Shown: positions 7,438 to 18,200, counted from the stretch's first letter. The stretch: DNA of 40,378 nucleotides from JANRIC01 sp033765345 (GCA_033765345.1 JANRIC010000134.1:1-40378), one strand, 5' to 3'. The notes: generated by a model from the sequence alone, not told the origin. Numbers and translations are program-made.

Positions 7438-10400
7438 CTAGCGCACCAGGTTGATCTTTCCTTGGGCGTTTTTTTCAATTCCATCGTCAAATTTGACCCG
7501 AACCGACCATACATACACGCCAGGAGGCTGATTGCCTCCGTCCCAACCCTCTGTGGTAGCTTTTGCTACATCTTGGGTTCTGAATACGATATTTCCGTTT
7601 CGGTCATAAATATTGAAATCAACTTCTTCCACATTCAAGGATCTCAAAATAAAGAAGTCGTTTCGTTTATCACCATTTGGTGTAAAGGTATTGGGAAGTA
7701 ATATTTCGTTATTTCTCCGAACAGCACAGGCGATATTGCTATACGGGGAGTCTCCTTTAAAATTTATTGCTTTGATTCGGTAACAATATTTACTGATACC
7801 TGTCTGCAAATCTAAGTCCACAAAGCGTGTAATATCCTCGTTTACTTGTCCTATTACTTCAAAATCGGTTTCATCTTCAAATGCGCGCTCGATGACAAAA
7901 CCCTCTTCATTGGCTGTAATGTCATCCCAATCCAGGTTGATTTCGGTAAAATTGGGAGCCACAGCACGCAAAAGCCCTACTCCTGCTGGAGCTACTTCAT
8001 ATACTTCAACGCGTATCGTCTGGCGGCTATTGTCTACCCCACCGAACAAAACTCCGCCATTATCCCTGACTCGAATCTCGATATTGCTTATGCCGGGTTC
8101 AAAGGGGCTGAATTCCAGTTCGGCTGTACTGTCTGTAAGTCGATCCAGGTTCAACCCGGTCAGCACCCGTTCATTACTTTGGCTTATGTCAATGTCTTCA
8201 AAGTCTTGTTTTTCAAGAGGTCCCACGGTCAGTCTGAAGGGTATAATCTGAATCCCTGCATTTCTACCCAGGCTTAGATTTTCGGGTAGTCCGTCTATTT
8301 CTGGGGCATCATTGATCGGCATGATCTCGAGGGAAACGAGAGCCTCTTCTTCGGACAACCTGTCGCCCAGTTTGAGTCGATATTTAAATTGATCTTCTCC
8401 AAAATAATTAGGTTGAGGTTGGTACTGAATCTTGCCGTTGTTTGTGAGAGTCAATATGACGTGAGCAGGGTTTTGGGATATGATCATTTCAGGGTTTCTA
8501 TTCAGACCAAAAAAATCGTTGTTTCTTAAAGTATTATTGATGTCAAATTCCTGTAATTGATCTTCTTTTAGCTCTACTTTATCAGCTAATGGGATTAATA
8601 AACCTTGTGTAATTACAATATTTAGCGTAAAAGTAGTATTGTCAAACCCGCCGTTTTCAATTCCTCCATTATCCTTTATATATATCTCAATATTGGTAGT
8701 ATCTACCCGGAGAGGTCTAAATTCCAGCCTGGCTCTTTTCCCATCCAACAAAATAATTGTGACATTCGTCAATACTTCGGGTTCTAAAGCATTGGCTGTC
8801 AGTGCCGCAATGGTTTGATTTTCTTCTCCGAACCCAGTTTGCAGGTCAAACTCTACGAATTGTAACCCATCATCCAGGTCAGCTCGGAGTGTATCGCTTA
8901 GTCCGAGAATTTGAGGAGGGTCATTCACTGCCTGTACAAAAAGAGTAACTCTGACGGAATCCGAAAATAATTCACCATCATAAGCCTGATAGATAAAACT
9001 ATCCTCTCCTACATATTCTGCGTTGGGGAGGTAGGTAAATGTACCATTTGCTTCATCCAGGGTCAATTGGCCGTGTTGCGTATTTTGTCTGAGGATAGCA
9101 GAGATATTCGGGGTATCTACATCCGAATCATTATCAAGTATGCTTGCGCCAGAATAAAGCTGATCTTCAAACACCTGATAATTATCTGCTTGAGCCATTG
9201 GCGCATCAATCACCGGGTTGATTTGAATAAGTACCCTTGTTGGTTCGGCATCCGCTTCACCATCACTACATACATAAAAAAACTCATCCGTACCAAAATA
9301 ATCCGAATTGGGAATGTATATGAAAGTCCCAGTAGTATCATTTAATTCAATAGTGCCGTGATTGGGCGAGGTTACAATCCTACCAGATTCAATCTTATCT
9401 CCTATATCTAGGTCTAGATCATTATCCCATAAGCTGGCTCCCAAAAGTGGGCGATCTTCAAGCGTTGCGTAGGTGTCAGGCAAAGCTTTGGGTGGGTCAT
9501 TGACAGGCAATACCGTGATAGTGACTAGTGCGCGGTTTGAAGAGCTGTTTTGATCCCTAGCTTCATACGTAAATGAATCGATACCCTCAAAATCTTTATT
9601 GGGTTTATACTCAAAAGTACCGTCTGCTCTAAATAATAAGATACCCGATTGCGCACCTCTCAATAAATTTGTAGCAAGAACATCGTTTTCAATGTCCAAA
9701 TCATTGATCAGTACATTCCCTATGAGGGTAGAATCCTCCAAAACGGATAAACTATCTTTAAGTGCCTGGGGAGGATCATTTTGGGCATTTGTGACTATCC
9801 AGACTATGGCAAGGTTTGAAGGAGCATCTCCGTCGTTGAGTTGATAAATCAAGCTATCCACGCCATAAAAATTTGCACTGGGCGTATATGTCAGGCTGCC
9901 GTCAGTATTTAAACTAAAATTTGTCTGAAGGGGGGCTTGTATCAATTGCACCGTGAGTTGGTTCAATAGATGATCTGGGTCTTGATCATTCTCTCGAATG
10001 TTGACATCCGTCAGGGAGGAGTCCTCAAGGATATTAAAAGTATCATTGCGGGCAAAAGGAGCATCATTGACTGGGCTGACTGAAAGCAAGACAAAACTAG
10101 TATCCGAGTTTCCCTCTGGATCTCTTACACGATACGAAAAACTATCCAAGCCATTAAAATTAAGGTTTGGGGTATAGGTAAAGATTCCATTCGGTTCTAA
10201 TTGTACCAGTCCCTGAGCGGCGTTGGAAGTCAGTTCGGCAGTCAGTTCATTGGATGGATGATCTTCATCCAGATCATTATTCAGAATACCAGAATTATTT
10301 GTAATATTTGTAAAAGGAGTATCTTCGGCCAAATAAAAGGTATCTGAAAGAGCAATGGGAATATTTTGAATAATTTTTATATAAAATGCTGCTCCGGTGC

Positions 10401-12042
10401 TATCCTTGCCACCATTCAGCCTGCCGCCATTATCGTTGAGGTTTATCAAAATCTGAGCGATGCCCGGCTGTCCAATGATCGGAAAACGCATGCTTGCTTG
10501 TCCGCCCACAAGGCTAATGAAGGGATTAGCAATTAGCTCCGGGTTTAGGCTTTGGGCAGATAAAAACAATATTTGATCATTCTCAAGGATATCTCCGGCA
10601 TTGACCTGAAAGTCCAGAGAGTCTATTCCTGCATTTTGTTTTACAAAAATGGTATCGGGCAAATTTTCAATCAAGGGAATATCATTGACCGGATCAATGG
10701 TAAGCAATACCGTGGCGGTATCTGATATATCCTCTCCGTCGCTGGTCTGATACCGAAAACTGTCTGTTCCAAAGTAATTTTCAGTAGGGATATAGGTAAA
10801 TGTACCCTCAGGATTTAATGTAAGGCTTCCGTGTTGTGGATTTTGGGAGAGGATGGCACTTAGGTTCGCCTGATCGGTATCCTGATCCAGGTCATTGTTT
10901 AGGATGGAGTTGGGGCTACTTATCTCGAGGGTTTGATCTTCTGACAAAGTATAAGAGTCATCCAAGGCAATGGGGATGTTTTGAATAATAATCACATCAA
11001 CCGTGACAAGGACACTGTCTATGCCTTCAGGGTTGGAAGCATCGGTATCTTTGGCTATGATTTGCAGGGTCAGTTCTCCGGGAATGCCCAAGGGTCTGAA
11101 CATTAATTCATATTGTGTTGAGCCGAGGTCTTCTATGTTTAAATCGCCCAGCAGATTCAATTGAGAGGGTATTATTTCAAAGATTAGTTCCTGGTCATTT
11201 TCATTGGAAGGTCCTGGGAAAGCTTCAAAAGGGTATGTTTTGAGATCATCATTTTGTTTAAGCACCAAAGTATCCTGTAAACTAAGAATTTGGGGCGGGT
11301 CATTGATCGGCTTTACGATGATTGTAGCTTGTACGGTTTCGGAGGTATCGAGATCGTCATAAATACGATAGCTAAAATGATCTTCTCCAAAAAAATCCGC
11401 ATCCGGTCTATATTCAAACGCTCCACTGGTTTGATGGGTCAAAGTGCCGTGTTGTACGTCCTCGATGAGCATAAAACCGAGGTCTTGGTTGTCGGTATCT
11501 TCATCCAGATCATTCAGCGTGACATCACCGCTTAGCAGCCCGTCTTCATTTACTTCAAAATTTTCACCCAGAGCAAGAGGGATTGTTTGTAGGATATGGA
11601 TTCGGATCGTTTTTTCGGTAGATTCTCCTACCGGATTTGTAGCCACAAATCGGATTTCGGCTACGCCGACTGTACCGCTAAGGGTATAAATCAATGAAGC
11701 TTGATTGCTGGAAAGGAAAAGCGGATATTCCAGTTCTATTTTTGGAATGAGTTGAGGATGGAGGTTAAACGTATCTAATCGTATGGATTCTGTTAAAGGG
11801 CTTCCTAGTCCTGGGTTAACTTCAAAAAAAATAGCATCTGAGATTGCTCTTTGGCTAATAAAATAATCATCGGCTAGTCCTACAAAAACTGGAGGTTCCT
11901 CCAAAAAACGGTCATAAACATCCGCATATTGAGTTGAAGTAGAAACCAGTGTATTGAGATACATTAAACCCAAACCCTGGGAAAAAGTAAATGAAGTACT
12001 TAGCCCCAAACACAGGAAAATGATCCGAATCTTATTTTTCAT
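7438..12042 (-). CDS. Giant tandem-repeat surface adhesin with T9SS type B sorting domain
   Basis: The start at 12042 gives MKNKIRIIFLCLGLSTSFTF with a cleavable signal peptide; an in-frame ATG at 12072 adds ten residues. The 1534-residue product has about eight cadherin-like modules of the tandem-95/VCBS type, each with EDxxL, ILxNDLDxDxD and a GTFxYxPNxxFxGxDSFxY core. Interleaved are about four copies of a second module beginning NDPPQILxLxDTL. Then follow an FnIII-like domain (about 1351-1443) and a C-terminal type B T9SS signal (about 1444-1534: LPNTFTPNGDKRNDFF, GVYVWSVRVKF, ending NLVR). Acid-rich module edges suggest calcium binding. It is probably secreted and surface-attached in adhesion or gliding. 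It heads the minus-strand cluster. Confidence 0.93.
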   Translation of the reverse strand: MKNKIRIIFLCLGLSTSFTFSQGLGLMYLNTLVSTSTQYADVYDRFLEEPPVFVGLADDYFISQRAISDAIFFEVNPGLGSPLTESIRLDTFNLHPQLIPKIELEYPLFLSSNQASLIYTLSGTVGVAEIRFVATNPVGESTEKTIRIHILQTIPLALGENFEVNEDGLLSGDVTLNDLDEDTDNQDLGFMLIEDVQHGTLTHQTSGAFEYRPDADFFGEDHFSYRIYDDLDTSETVQATIIVKPINDPPQILSLQDTLVLKQNDDLKTYPFEAFPGPSNENDQELIFEIIPSQLNLLGDLNIEDLGSTQYELMFRPLGIPGELTLQIIAKDTDASNPEGIDSVLVTVDVIIIQNIPIALDDSYTLSEDQTLEISSPNSILNNDLDQDTDQANLSAILSQNPQHGSLTLNPEGTFTYIPTENYFGTDSFRYQTSDGEDISDTATVLLTIDPVNDIPLIENLPDTIFVKQNAGIDSLDFQVNAGDILENDQILFLSAQSLNPELIANPFISLVGGQASMRFPIIGQPGIAQILINLNDNGGRLNGGKDSTGAAFYIKIIQNIPIALSDTFYLAEDTPFTNITNNSGILNNDLDEDHPSNELTAELTSNAAQGLVQLEPNGIFTYTPNLNFNGLDSFSYRVRDPEGNSDTSFVLLSVSPVNDAPFARNDTFNILEDSSLTDVNIRENDQDPDHLLNQLTVQLIQAPLQTNFSLNTDGSLTYTPSANFYGVDSLIYQLNDGDAPSNLAIVWIVTNAQNDPPQALKDSLSVLEDSTLIGNVLINDLDIENDVLATNLLRGAQSGILLFRADGTFEYKPNKDFEGIDSFTYEARDQNSSSNRALVTITVLPVNDPPKALPDTYATLEDRPLLGASLWDNDLDLDIGDKIESGRIVTSPNHGTIELNDTTGTFIYIPNSDYFGTDEFFYVCSDGEADAEPTRVLIQINPVIDAPMAQADNYQVFEDQLYSGASILDNDSDVDTPNISAILRQNTQHGQLTLDEANGTFTYLPNAEYVGEDSFIYQAYDGELFSDSVRVTLFVQAVNDPPQILGLSDTLRADLDDGLQFVEFDLQTGFGEENQTIAALTANALEPEVLTNVTIILLDGKRARLEFRPLRVDTTNIEIYIKDNGGIENGGFDNTTFTLNIVITQGLLIPLADKVELKEDQLQEFDINNTLRNNDFFGLNRNPEMIISQNPAHVILTLTNNGKIQYQPQPNYFGEDQFKYRLKLGDRLSEEEALVSLEIMPINDAPEIDGLPENLSLGRNAGIQIIPFRLTVGPLEKQDFEDIDISQSNERVLTGLNLDRLTDSTAELEFSPFEPGISNIEIRVRDNGGVLFGGVDNSRQTIRVEVYEVAPAGVGLLRAVAPNFTEINLDWDDITANEEGFVIERAFEDETDFEVIGQVNEDITRFVDLDLQTGISKYCYRIKAINFKGDSPYSNIACAVRRNNEILLPNTFTPNGDKRNDFFILRSLNVEEVDFNIYDRNGNIVFRTQDVAKATTEGWDGGNQPPGVYVWSVRVKFDDGIEKNAQGKINLVR

Positions 12043-12506
12043 ATCCTTACACCATAAGCTTTGCCAATACATTTTAATCGGTGATTCTACAATGCACTAA
12101 ATTCTGCTCAACTTAAGGAATGCCGGTTTATAAGAATACAAAGATGCTGAATTGTTAATTTTAGGAGTTATTATATTCCTAAATTTCAAATATTTTTAAG
12201 CGATCAGTATCTCTGAGGTTTTGTCTACAAATGTAAGTAATTATCATGAGTAAAAAAAACGTCAGAGAAAATGAAGATTTTTTAAAATTTTGAGGGAAGC
12301 TATTTGCTGAAAATATGTCTATTTTATTTTTTCAAGCTGTTTGGGGAGTTATAGACACCTTTTTTAAAACATTGCTCAGGTATCCCAAGCGTAAAGCATT
12401 CAGATGATTTTTCCGATTTTTTTCAATAATTGCTTTTTCTACCAAAAATATCCTAAAAAATCGATTAACTTTATAAAATCCATTTTAACAAAAAAACTGA
12501 TAAAAT
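12043..12506. other. 464-bp divergent promoter region
   Basis: This gap lies between the minus-strand adhesin and the plus-strand hydrolase. It is AT rich, without ORFs or strong hairpins. It holds one good minus-strand -7 box (12228-12235). On the plus strand the near-match TAACTTTA around 12464 is the only promoter-like sequence seen. Confidence 0.6.
12228..12235 (-). promoter_or_regulatory. Candidate -7 box for the adhesin operon
   Basis: TACATTTG on the minus strand is the same octamer as in the tRNA promoter. It sits 186 nt upstream of the adhesin start at 12042, implying a long 5' leader. There is no TTG at the expected spacing, so the call is tentative. Confidence 0.35.
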
Positions 12507-14420
12507 ATGAAAAAAATTACACTCTATCTTTACATACTGGTCGGATTGTTTTGTACGACCCCAAGCCAGGCACAAAATGACATTTTATCCAAACTTCAAG
12601 AGATCGCCGTTATAGACCAAAAAGTCATGATGCACATGCGTGATGGGGTAAGACTTGCCACGGATATTTTCAGACCCAAAACAGACCAGAAGGTCCCGGT
12701 TATTTTTTCCAAAACTCCTTATAACTTTAATGCTTACGGTGACGGCGAAATGCGTACTCGCACTTATGAAACAGCCTACGACTATGTCAAAAGAGGTTAT
12801 GCCTATGTAGTCCAGAATGAAAGAGGTAGATTTTTTTCGGAAGGAAACTGGGACATCCTCGGCACACCCACCACAGACGGCTATGATGCCATGGAGTGGC
12901 TCTCCAAACAAAGCTGGTGTAGCGGCAAAATAGCTCCTATTGGTTGCTCCTCTACAGCAGAATGGCAAATGGCTGTTGTGGCACTTAATCACCCTTCACT
13001 GACTACTTTTGTAGCACAGGGCTTTGGTGCCGGTGTAGGGCGAGTGGGCAAATACTTTGAGCAGGGCAACTGGTATCGGGGTGGTGCCCAACAAATGCTT
13101 TTTACAGCCTGGCTTTACACGGTACAAAATGATGAAATACGCCCCCAATTTCCCAAAGAGGCTACTCAAGAGCAGCTGATTAGGGCATCCCGCTTTTTTG
13201 ACCTGGCTCCCGAACACAAAAAAGTAGATTGGGCCGAAGGACTCAGCCATCTCCCGGTAAAAGACATTATTAAAAATGAAGACGGCCCAGTGGGTATCTA
13301 TGACGAAATGATCAGACGCAAACCCAATGACCCAGCCTGGTACCAAGGCGGACTGTATCACGACAATATGCCGATTGAGCGTCCGGCTTTCTGGTTTGTG
13401 TCCTGGTATGATGTATCGAGCAGCCCGAATCTGGCCTTGTACAATCACGTGCGGTCTGTAGCCAAAGACCCCCAAGTAAGAGACAATCAGTATCTGGTCA
13501 TTGCTCCTACACTCCATTGTGCTTATAAAAGAGCCACTGAAAATACCATTGTAGGAGAACGCAGCGTAGGTGATGCCCGGCTAAACTACGATGAGCAAAT
13601 CAACGCTTGGTTTGATTACTGGCTCAAAGGTGAAAAAAGTGAGTTGCTTGACAAACTACCCAAAGTACAATATTATACCATGGGTATGAATCGCTGGCAA
13701 AGTGCCGATACCTGGCCTCCTGCGGATGTAGAAATGACCACCTTTCACCTGAATAGCAACGGCAAGGCCAACAGCCTGTTTGGAGACGGTAGACTATCTC
13801 CCAGCCCAAATAAACAAAATACATCGGCGGATGCTTTTACCTATGACCCGATGAACCCTGTACCTTCGTATGGAGGAAATGTATGCTGTACCGGGAATGC
13901 CGTACAGGGAGGTGCTTTTGATCAACAAGAAATGGAAACCCGAAATGATATACTGGTCTATACCTCCGAACCACTAGAAGAAGGTATCGAGGTAAGTGGT
14001 TTTATTGAAACAACGCTTTACGTGTCTTCAGACGTAAAAGATACCGACTTTACGATCAAACTCATAGACGTGTACCCGGATGGGAAAGCCTACAACCTGG
14101 ATGAAACCATTCAAAGGGTGCGCTACCGAGAGGGTTATGACAAAGAGGTATTTATGGAAAAGGGCAAGGTTTATAAACTAGAAATGACCCCGATGTCTAC
14201 CAGTAATTATTTTGAGAAGGGGCATCGTATCCGAATTGAAATTGCCAGTAGTAATTTCCCCAGGTTTGAGCGCAATCTGAATACCGGAGGCAATAATTAT
14301 GATGAAACCCAGGGCATCATTGCTCATAATCAGGTACACCATTCGGTGCAGTATCCTTCACAGATCAGATTGCCGATTTTAAAATCAAAGAGCAAAACAG
14401 CCGCTAAAACGGAAAAATAA
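12507..14420 (+). CDS. Exported CocE/NonD-family hydrolase (S15 X-Pro dipeptidyl-peptidase-like)
   Basis: The 637-residue protein has a signal peptide (1-23, ending SQAQ), an alpha/beta-hydrolase domain (about 35-345) and a C-terminal jelly-roll PepX_C-like domain (about 385-625, EVSGFIETTLYVSSDVKDTD...). A catalytic triad is proposed: Ser148 in IGCSSTAEW (family consensus GxSYxG, here without the usual Tyr and last Gly), Asp302 in FVSWYDVSSSP, and His337 in APTLHCAY, where the family often has GPWxHG. Family members hydrolyse acyl esters, beta-lactam side chains or X-Pro peptides, so the substrate is open. The altered serine and histidine neighbourhoods hint at a divergent subgroup common in Bacteroidota. 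It is transcribed alone. Confidence 0.88.
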   Translation: MKKITLYLYILVGLFCTTPSQAQNDILSKLQEIAVIDQKVMMHMRDGVRLATDIFRPKTDQKVPVIFSKTPYNFNAYGDGEMRTRTYETAYDYVKRGYAYVVQNERGRFFSEGNWDILGTPTTDGYDAMEWLSKQSWCSGKIAPIGCSSTAEWQMAVVALNHPSLTTFVAQGFGAGVGRVGKYFEQGNWYRGGAQQMLFTAWLYTVQNDEIRPQFPKEATQEQLIRASRFFDLAPEHKKVDWAEGLSHLPVKDIIKNEDGPVGIYDEMIRRKPNDPAWYQGGLYHDNMPIERPAFWFVSWYDVSSSPNLALYNHVRSVAKDPQVRDNQYLVIAPTLHCAYKRATENTIVGERSVGDARLNYDEQINAWFDYWLKGEKSELLDKLPKVQYYTMGMNRWQSADTWPPADVEMTTFHLNSNGKANSLFGDGRLSPSPNKQNTSADAFTYDPMNPVPSYGGNVCCTGNAVQGGAFDQQEMETRNDILVYTSEPLEEGIEVSGFIETTLYVSSDVKDTDFTIKLIDVYPDGKAYNLDETIQRVRYREGYDKEVFMEKGKVYKLEMTPMSTSNYFEKGHRIRIEIASSNFPRFERNLNTGGNNYDETQGIIAHNQVHHSVQYPSQIRLPILKSKSKTAAKTEK

Positions 14421-14432
14421 GTTTTCAAAAAT

Positions 14433-14483
14433 CATCCGCTGCTGTTTTGCCTGAAAAATTCAATTATGGCGAAGTAGCGGATG
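14433..14483. terminator. Stem-loop between convergent genes
   Basis: CATCCGCTGCT (14433-14443) pairs with AGTAGCGGATG (14473-14483) over 11 bp with one G-T pair. A second short pairing TTGCC/GGCGA lies inside the loop. It occupies most of the 65 bp between two convergent stops. No T run follows, so a terminator or mRNA 3'-end role is inferred from position only. Confidence 0.4.
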
Positions 14484-14485
14484 GT

Positions 14486-14956
14486 TTACGCTTCATCCTC
14501 AGTACTTGAATTTTCTTTGTTTTTTTTCAAAGTGGCTTTATAAGTACCGGCGGGGCTATCTGGATCAAGATAATCGGGTTCTTCTTTTTCATCAAAGGCT
14601 TTCTGAAGATCTTTGCTCAGTAATTGTGTCTCTTTGGTGTCTATCTCGATAGGCTCAAAATAATTTTGAATCATTCCTACTCCGGTATCTTCGTCGGTTT
14701 CGGCATAAAACACACAGGCTGTATCCACATCAAAAACCCATACCTCATAAAGTACCTGTTCGGGATCATCCGCTTTGATCACTTCCCACAACTCACAGTT
14801 GCTGCCGTAAGTTTGGGTAAATATCTCTAATGGGTCATCGAAATCTTCTCCATAACACATTTCGCCTGAGAGTGCAAATTGGCGTTGATGGATTTCAGAC
14901 AATTGAAGCAGGTTTTGGGGAGTAATCAGACGAAAGTTTTGAAATTTTAGATTCAT
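14486..14956 (-). CDS. Conserved hypothetical small acidic protein
   Basis: This is a 156-residue protein that I do not recognise. It has no signal peptide or membrane segment, so it is probably cytoplasmic. It is strongly acidic, especially in the middle (GEDFDDPLEIF, ETDEDTGVGMI) and at the C-terminus, which ends in a lysine-rich then acidic tail (KKNKENSSTEDEA). The first half looks like mixed alpha/beta with several aromatic residues (EVWVFDVDTACVFY), suggesting a folded domain of about 110 residues plus a disordered tail. It is convergent with the hydrolase gene and divergent from the T9SS cargo gene, so it probably has its own promoter. Coding is supported by codon-like composition and a clean ATG start. 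Confidence 0.7.
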   Translation of the reverse strand: MNLKFQNFRLITPQNLLQLSEIHQRQFALSGEMCYGEDFDDPLEIFTQTYGSNCELWEVIKADDPEQVLYEVWVFDVDTACVFYAETDEDTGVGMIQNYFEPIEIDTKETQLLSKDLQKAFDEKEEPDYLDPDSPAGTYKATLKKNKENSSTEDEA

Positions 14957-15295
14957 GATTGTTTATTAAGGGAGTAAAATCAGCTCCTAACTAAAAGTAC
15001 AAACAATCCCAGAACCAGGCAAGTAATCCGGTTAATTAATTTTGGCTCTTACCTAGAACTGGACTGATAGTTTTAAAAGGCGATCTTTTGACAAAATTAT
15101 GGAGTTAAAATCATTAAATTTCAGTCATCAGCCTAAATTATGGTAAGAGCCTTAATTTTTTGAAATATCTATTCAAGCCCATAAGTAAAACACTCATTAA
15201 CATGAGCTTAACACGCACAGCGTTCGTTTTTCTTCCTCACTAGCTGATTTCTTATTAAATTTGATTTAATAAATATTTTATCCCAATAATAATTC
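14957..15295. other. 339-bp divergent intergenic region
   Basis: The AT-rich gap holds a 10-bp inverted repeat GGCTCTTACC/GGTAAGAGCC (15044-15053 with 15142-15151, 88 nt apart) and a plus-strand -7 box TAAATTTG at 15256-15263. Nothing else is recognised. Confidence 0.5.
15256..15263 (+). promoter_or_regulatory. Candidate -7 box for the ELWxxDGT cargo gene
   Basis: TAAATTTG matches TAnnTTTG 33 nt upstream of the ATG at 15296, giving a leader of about 25 nt. No TTG lies at the expected -33 position. Confidence 0.4.
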
Positions 15296-18200
15296 ATGAA
15301 AACACTTATATCCTTATTCTTCTCATTGGTATTTATACTTTTCAGTAGTTCGTTTACACACGCACAAATTACTACCCTTTTTTCTTTTAAGGAATATCAA
15401 AATTTTAGAATTATTTATAGTACACAATTACAAGATAAATGGGTCTTCATAAGCGAAGGTAATCTTGGAAATGCTAACATTCAAAAGCTTTGGACCAGCG
15501 ACGGCACTCCAGCCGGAACCCACGAATTAATGGATATTCCTTCTCAAGGATTTCAAACGCAGGATTACATAAAATTAGGTGATGAGCTGTTTTATGTAGT
15601 TCTTGATTATTCCACCCAAAAGCATACCCTCTGGAAAACCAACGGAACAAGGGAAGGAACAATCTCCATCAAAGAAATACATAGATATTACTATGATCAG
15701 ACAGGCTACAACAGCTTTCTCCAACCCAATGAATTTACGGTTTTTAAAGGTTTATTGTATTTTATTGCCAATGGAGGTGGCACAAAAGACAGACAATTAT
15801 GGCGGAGTGACGGCACTCCTGAAGGCACCTTTGCCGTATATACTTTGCCAGCGCAGGTAAGAAATATCTATAATTTACGAGCAGGAACAAACCACCTGTT
15901 TTTTATATCCCAGGTTGACACAATGCCCTACACCTCCCAACTTTGGGTATCTGACGGAGAAACTGCCGATACTGTTAAGACTTTTGAAACTATTCTTAGC
16001 TTTTATTATGAATACGCTTTATCCAATGATGTGATTTTTTTTGTGGGTTTTGACCCCGATTCAGGAACAGAACTTTGGAAAAGCGACGGTACAGCAACAG
16101 GCACTCAACTGGTTAAAGATCTAAGCCCTGGTAATTATGACTATGATACTACTAAGGTAGCCAGTTCCAGCCTGAGCACTTTTATTAACTTCCAAAACAA
16201 AGTTTATTTTGTCAAAGATAACTGGTTTAAAGCCAAACTCTATTCCACAGACGGTACAGAAGAAGGCACCCTATTGGTCAAAGATTTTTCTGAAGGGCAA
16301 AACGAGTTAGGCTTTTCTCATATCTCCCATGCCCTTGTAGCTCAGGGGCGTTTGTATTTGGTAGCAGACAACGGCGAGACTGGCGCAGAGCTTTGGATCA
16401 AAGACCAAAACTCCGAAGAATTTAGTTTGGTCAAAGATATTCGCCCAGGAAAGCCATCCTCCTTTGCATCTTTTGAAAGTTTTGAATACAATCAACAATT
16501 ATACTTCTATGCCAATGATGGTATCTACGGACTGGAACTCTGGAAAACGGATGGAAGCCCCGAAAATACCCAACTTGTAGCTGATCTAACTCCAGGAAGT
16601 GCCTGGACTTTCCCTAGCCCCAGCTATTCTATCAATCCTCCTGTGGTAGTCCAAGATAAATTGCTTTTTTTTAACTTGGATCAGAACAAAAAGACTCAAT
16701 TAAATGCCCTGGATTTAAACGCTGACTTCCCTGCCCCACAAACGCCTATCCAATATGCCGAAAATGAATGGTTTAGAAATATTGGAAATTTAACCGTTTA
16801 CGCCAATTCAAACCCTACCTGGAGTGATGAACTCGTGACAGACTCGAAGAACAATATCTATGTATCTGGGAAGTCTTTCTTTTTATTTTATGGCTTGAGT
16901 TTTTTTGAAAATCAAAAGACTTTGTACCGAAATCCGGGAAATGACTCAGGTGGGAACTTCATCGCTAAGTTTGATCAACAAGGCAATCTGCTCTGGACAA
17001 AACACGTCGGAGGAAGTAATGCTTATGAAAGTAATACCCTTTTGGCGGTCAATCCCAAAGATCATTTGGTGATTGCTAATACTTTTTATGGTTCTGCGGG
17101 ATTTGACTCGCTGACAATCAACACCTATTCCTCTACCATGTATATGGCTCAATATACCTCTGCGGGCAAGCTGATCTGGATCAATACCTTTCCCAATCGA
17201 GGCAGGTTTAATAAAATCCAAACAGACCAGGAGGGTAATATCTATGCTGGAGGTTTATATTATGATAATTTTTTGAATCTTAGCCAGGGCGTCACACTAG
17301 AATCTATCGCTAGCCCACAGTATTTTATAGCCAAATTTGACCCTCAAGGCAATGCGCTTTGGGCTAAAAACATAGACCATATCGGAGACTCTTATGGCAA
17401 AATCGCCGACCTTAAAATCAGCGCAGATAATCGTATTTATGCACTGGTCACTCAGGGAACTATCCGAACTGCAAGTTCTTGCAAATTTCAAAACTGGGGC
17501 ATTAAAGTAGATTCCTATCAGCCCGACGGCACCCAGAATTGGTCCAAAACCATGTATACCGACGATTTGAGCGTAGCCAGAAGCCTGGATATAAGCCCTT
17601 TGGGGGATGTTTTTGTAGTAGGAAGATTCCGAGGAACTCTTACTGCCGACGAACGCAAGCTCAGTACACAGTCTCATGACGGCTGTAATCTCACCTCCTC
17701 TTTTTTGGCTCAGCTAAACGGGAAAAACGGTAAAGTCACCAAAATCTACTCTGATAACCCCCGATCAGTGGATCTGCATCAGGTTTTGTTTGACCGGGAA
17801 GGCAATTATTTCCTGATGGGTACCGAAAATGAAGCAGAAGGCAAAATTTATGAAGGGTTTTCTAATGGAGAATTTCCAAGTAGTCAAAGCTATTTTTTTG
17901 TGCGTAAATTTGACCTGTTCGGCAATCTCTTACAGGAAAGGAAATTATACACAAATACAAATTTTCTTAATGATGAACCCACCCCAAGAATGGCCATAGA
18001 TCAGGAAGATTACCTGCTTTTGTCAGGTTCTTATTTGAACCAACTGGATACCATTCCCAATTGTGTTTCGGTATCTTATAATGAAATCATGTTTCTCATG
18101 CGGTTTAAGCAGATTGAAGATCATTTTGTAAATTTTCCGGAGAAATTTACCGAAGGGATCACACTTGCCCCCAATCCTACCCAAGATGTCTTGTATATTG

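Noticed and set aside
15044..15151. 10-bp inverted repeat as a regulatory RNA
   Set aside because: The arms are 88 nt apart, no T run or promoter fits, and one 10-bp match per tens of kilobases is expected by chance.
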